Positions 5,648 through 7,027 of a stretch of DNA of 7,027 nucleotides are shown one piece after another; position 1 is the stretch's first letter, and each line of letters starts with the position of its first letter. A program made the position numbers and the translations under genes. Source of the stretch: an archaeon (GTDB taxonomy: Archaea > Methanobacteriota > Methanobacteria > Methanobacteriales > Methanobacteriaceae). The notes under the pieces were generated by a model. The model was not told the origin of the DNA. It ran no database searches and saw nothing but the letters and a program-made list of their open reading frames with translations. The stretch spans positions 1-7,027 of the forward strand of contig JAKSUF010000072.1 of NCBI GenBank assembly GCA_024409145.1. The letters run 5' to 3'.

Positions 5648-5716
5648 TTTAATCAACTATGCTCATATTTTAAAATTATAAGTGGTTTTGTTCTTTTTTA
5701 TTAAATCTGTTGGATT

Positions 5717-6952
5717 TTAGAATCCTCTACATTTACTTTCATATTCTAAAGATCGATTTCCTAATCTTTCATTATCTAATGAGTATAATTCTGCTCCGGG
5801 GATGATTGTTCTTGCTACATTAATTCCAAGTTCTTTACGTGTTAAATCAGTAAATAAAACTTTATTAAGTCCTACTTTTTGAATTTCTTCAATACTGGTT
5901 TCAATATCTTTTTTAACAGTATTTGAACTTTTATCTTCAATATCTGCAAGTTTGATTTTATCACTTTCTTCTTGGAAATAATGTTTATTTGATTTTTTCA
6001 TTTGAACATATCCAGTTTTACGCATAAAATCTGCTCGTATGGTGTCTTCTCTAGTTCCATGTATTTGTGTTGCTCTACTTTGAGCAACTTCTGTTAATGC
6101 TCTTATTGTAGCTATTTCTGGATTTAAATGGGTTCCAACTCCTAAAGTTAAAAGTGCAGCATCTTTTAATAATGTGTCGTCTGCACTTGCAGCTATTGTA
6201 GGAATATCTAAATCTGCTGTTAAATTAATTAATTTTATTTTTATAGATTCTTTTTCAAATTTGTCTAATAAATCATTAATAATTTCATTATCAATGTTCT
6301 TAGTATCTATTTCTTTTCTATTTCTTTTTGTTATTTCAAATATGCTCCAAGCATCTCTTTCAACTACTTCAAATATTCCATGAAGTACTGCTTCTTCTTC
6401 TATATTTCCTGAAGCTAATCCATTAGTATTTCCTTTAAAAAGAGGTACTGGTGAAGGAATTGATTCTTTAGTTGGAATATATGGGTGAAAAACTGCATTT
6501 GAAGGAACGTAAACTTCTTCTTCACTAATTATGTCAGTTGCAGTTATCCATTCTAATTTTGTAGTTTCTAAAGGGTATATGAAGTTTTTAGGAAGTAATA
6601 ATTCTTTTGGATTAATTGCATTTTCAATTTCATTAAAACTAGCTATTTTGGTCCTTTCTTTATCAATCTCTTGTTTTTCCCCAGAATATCTTTCAAAACC
6701 TTCCATCATAGCAGATGCTTTTGCTTGTTCTACTGTTGCACCTTTTCCTGCATAAATACTCACACTACCTTCTTGTGCTGTAGGACGAATTGCAGAAAAA
6801 ACTGGGATACCAACTCTATCTAAATGAGTAATCTCAGTTAATCTAGTTATTCCTGCTATTTTCATTTTCTTTTCATTAGTTTCTATTGTTTCTTTAGGGG
6901 ATCTTATTCTGTGGCTTCCTGAAAAGAATTTAATTGGAACATCTTCAAACAT
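5717..6952 (-). CDS. ycaO: YcaO-like McrA-glycine thioamidation enzyme
   Basis: This 411-residue ATP-dependent YcaO enzyme activates a backbone amide by phosphorylation so that sulfur can replace the oxygen. Next to tfuA in a methanogen, the expected product is the thioglycine in the active-site region of McrA, the alpha subunit of methyl-coenzyme M reductase. This rests on genetic and biochemical work on methanogen homologues. ATP/Mg-binding motifs are visible: S80xxxE84xxE87R88 in the stretch ASAMMEGFER, the acidic helix NIEEEAVLHGIFEVVERD (183-200, with E187, E195 and E198) and TEVAQSR (287-293, with Q291 and R293). NTNGLASGN (175-183) is the typical loop before the acidic helix. The protein does not end in the proline-rich tail seen in azoline-forming YcaO enzymes. 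The ATG at 6952 has AAGGATT upstream (6965-6959). The promoter appears to lie in the tandem TATA-like repeats at 6972-7027. tfuA follows in the same direction. Confidence 0.93.
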   Translation of the reverse strand: MFEDVPIKFFSGSHRIRSPKETIETNEKKMKIAGITRLTEITHLDRVGIPVFSAIRPTAQEGSVSIYAGKGATVEQAKASAMMEGFERYSGEKQEIDKERTKIASFNEIENAINPKELLLPKNFIYPLETTKLEWITATDIISEEEVYVPSNAVFHPYIPTKESIPSPVPLFKGNTNGLASGNIEEEAVLHGIFEVVERDAWSIFEITKRNRKEIDTKNIDNEIINDLLDKFEKESIKIKLINLTADLDIPTIAASADDTLLKDAALLTLGVGTHLNPEIATIRALTEVAQSRATQIHGTREDTIRADFMRKTGYVQMKKSNKHYFQEESDKIKLADIEDKSSNTVKKDIETSIEEIQKVGLNKVLFTDLTRKELGINVARTIIPGAELYSLDNERLGNRSLEYESKCRGF

Positions 6953-6958
6953 ATTATT

Positions 6959-6965
6959 AATCCTT
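6959..6965 (-). promoter_or_regulatory. Ribosome binding site of ycaO
   Basis: Read on the - strand this is AAGGATT, six bases before the ATG. It confirms the start and implies that the mRNA has a leader extending at least to about 6965. Confidence 0.6.
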
Positions 6966-6971
6966 ATATCT

Positions 6972-7027
6972 CTTTTATAAACTTTTTATAAACTTTTTAT
7001 AAACTTTTTATAAACTTTTTATAAACT
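6972..7027 (-). repeat. 11-bp tandem repeat of TATA-like units upstream of ycaO
   Basis: Four full copies of CTTTTTATAAA (+ strand: 6982-6992, 6993-7003, 7004-7014, 7015-7025) follow a 10-base variant copy (6972-6981), and a fifth full copy begins at 7026 and is cut by the window end. Each copy contains TTTATAAA, an archaeal TATA-box core that is self-complementary, plus an A tract on the - strand. The 11-bp period is close to one DNA helical turn. The array lies 20 to 75 bases before the ycaO start, where its promoter should be. The number of copies beyond the window is unknown. Confidence 0.85.

Noticed and set aside
5712..5725. GGATT-TTAG-AATCC hairpin at the ycaO stop codon
   Set aside because: It has only five pairs and overlaps coding sequence, with no U run after it on the - strand. 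It is too weak to call a terminator between ycaO and tfuA.
6174..6383. 69-codon + strand reading frame inside ycaO
   Set aside because: It lies antisense within the well-supported YcaO coding region, has no ribosome-binding site and no recognisable domain.
6531..6755. 74-codon + strand reading frame inside ycaO
   Set aside because: It is another antisense shadow of ycaO. Its hydrophobic character comes from the complement of charged YcaO codons.
6972..7027. Repeat array as a CRISPR or replication-origin iteron set
   Set aside because: Units are 11 bp with no spacers, which excludes CRISPR. No cdc6/orc gene is in the window, and the position and TATA content fit a promoter better.

Overview
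The window is very AT-rich, with T-rich gaps between genes, GGTG-type ribosome binding sites and TTTATA-type TATA boxes. It carries a YcaO-TfuA gene pair of the kind that thioamidates methyl-coenzyme M reductase. Together these point to a methanogenic archaeon of the Methanobacteriales. Methanobrevibacter is my first guess and Methanosphaera the alternative. No rRNA, tRNA, CRISPR array or transposase gene is visible.

Region 1 (1-1201, + strand) is a compact three-gene operon: a small two-helix '2TM' membrane protein, a stand-alone LytTR DNA-binding protein and a four-helix DUF3021 membrane protein. A LytTR regulator next to small membrane proteins is a Firmicutes/Bacteroidetes-style arrangement. 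I infer that one or both membrane proteins control the regulator. An 81-base, 86% T tract follows and probably ends transcription.

Region 2 (about 1360-4730, + strand) holds four genes that look separately transcribed: a metal-dependent amidohydrolase of the cytosine/guanine deaminase type, a single-domain universal stress protein with a complete ATP-binding motif, a protein with four CBS domains, and a cysteine-free protein of unknown function. T-rich stretches separate them, with two stem-loops after the CBS gene.

Region 3 (4729-5005) has no protein gene. It contains a long imperfect hairpin just after the unknown gene, a smaller hairpin and a 14-bp perfect palindrome, and it is where + and - strand transcription converge.

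Region 4 (5006-7027, - strand) is the ycaO-tfuA operon, with ycaO transcribed first. By homology the two proteins install the thioglycine of McrA, the catalytic subunit of methyl-coenzyme M reductase. The mcr operon itself is not in the window. Upstream of ycaO is an 11-bp tandem repeat in which every unit contains TTTATAAA, so it reads as a stack of TATA boxes at roughly one per helical turn. The array runs off the end of the window. It is the most unusual non-coding feature here.
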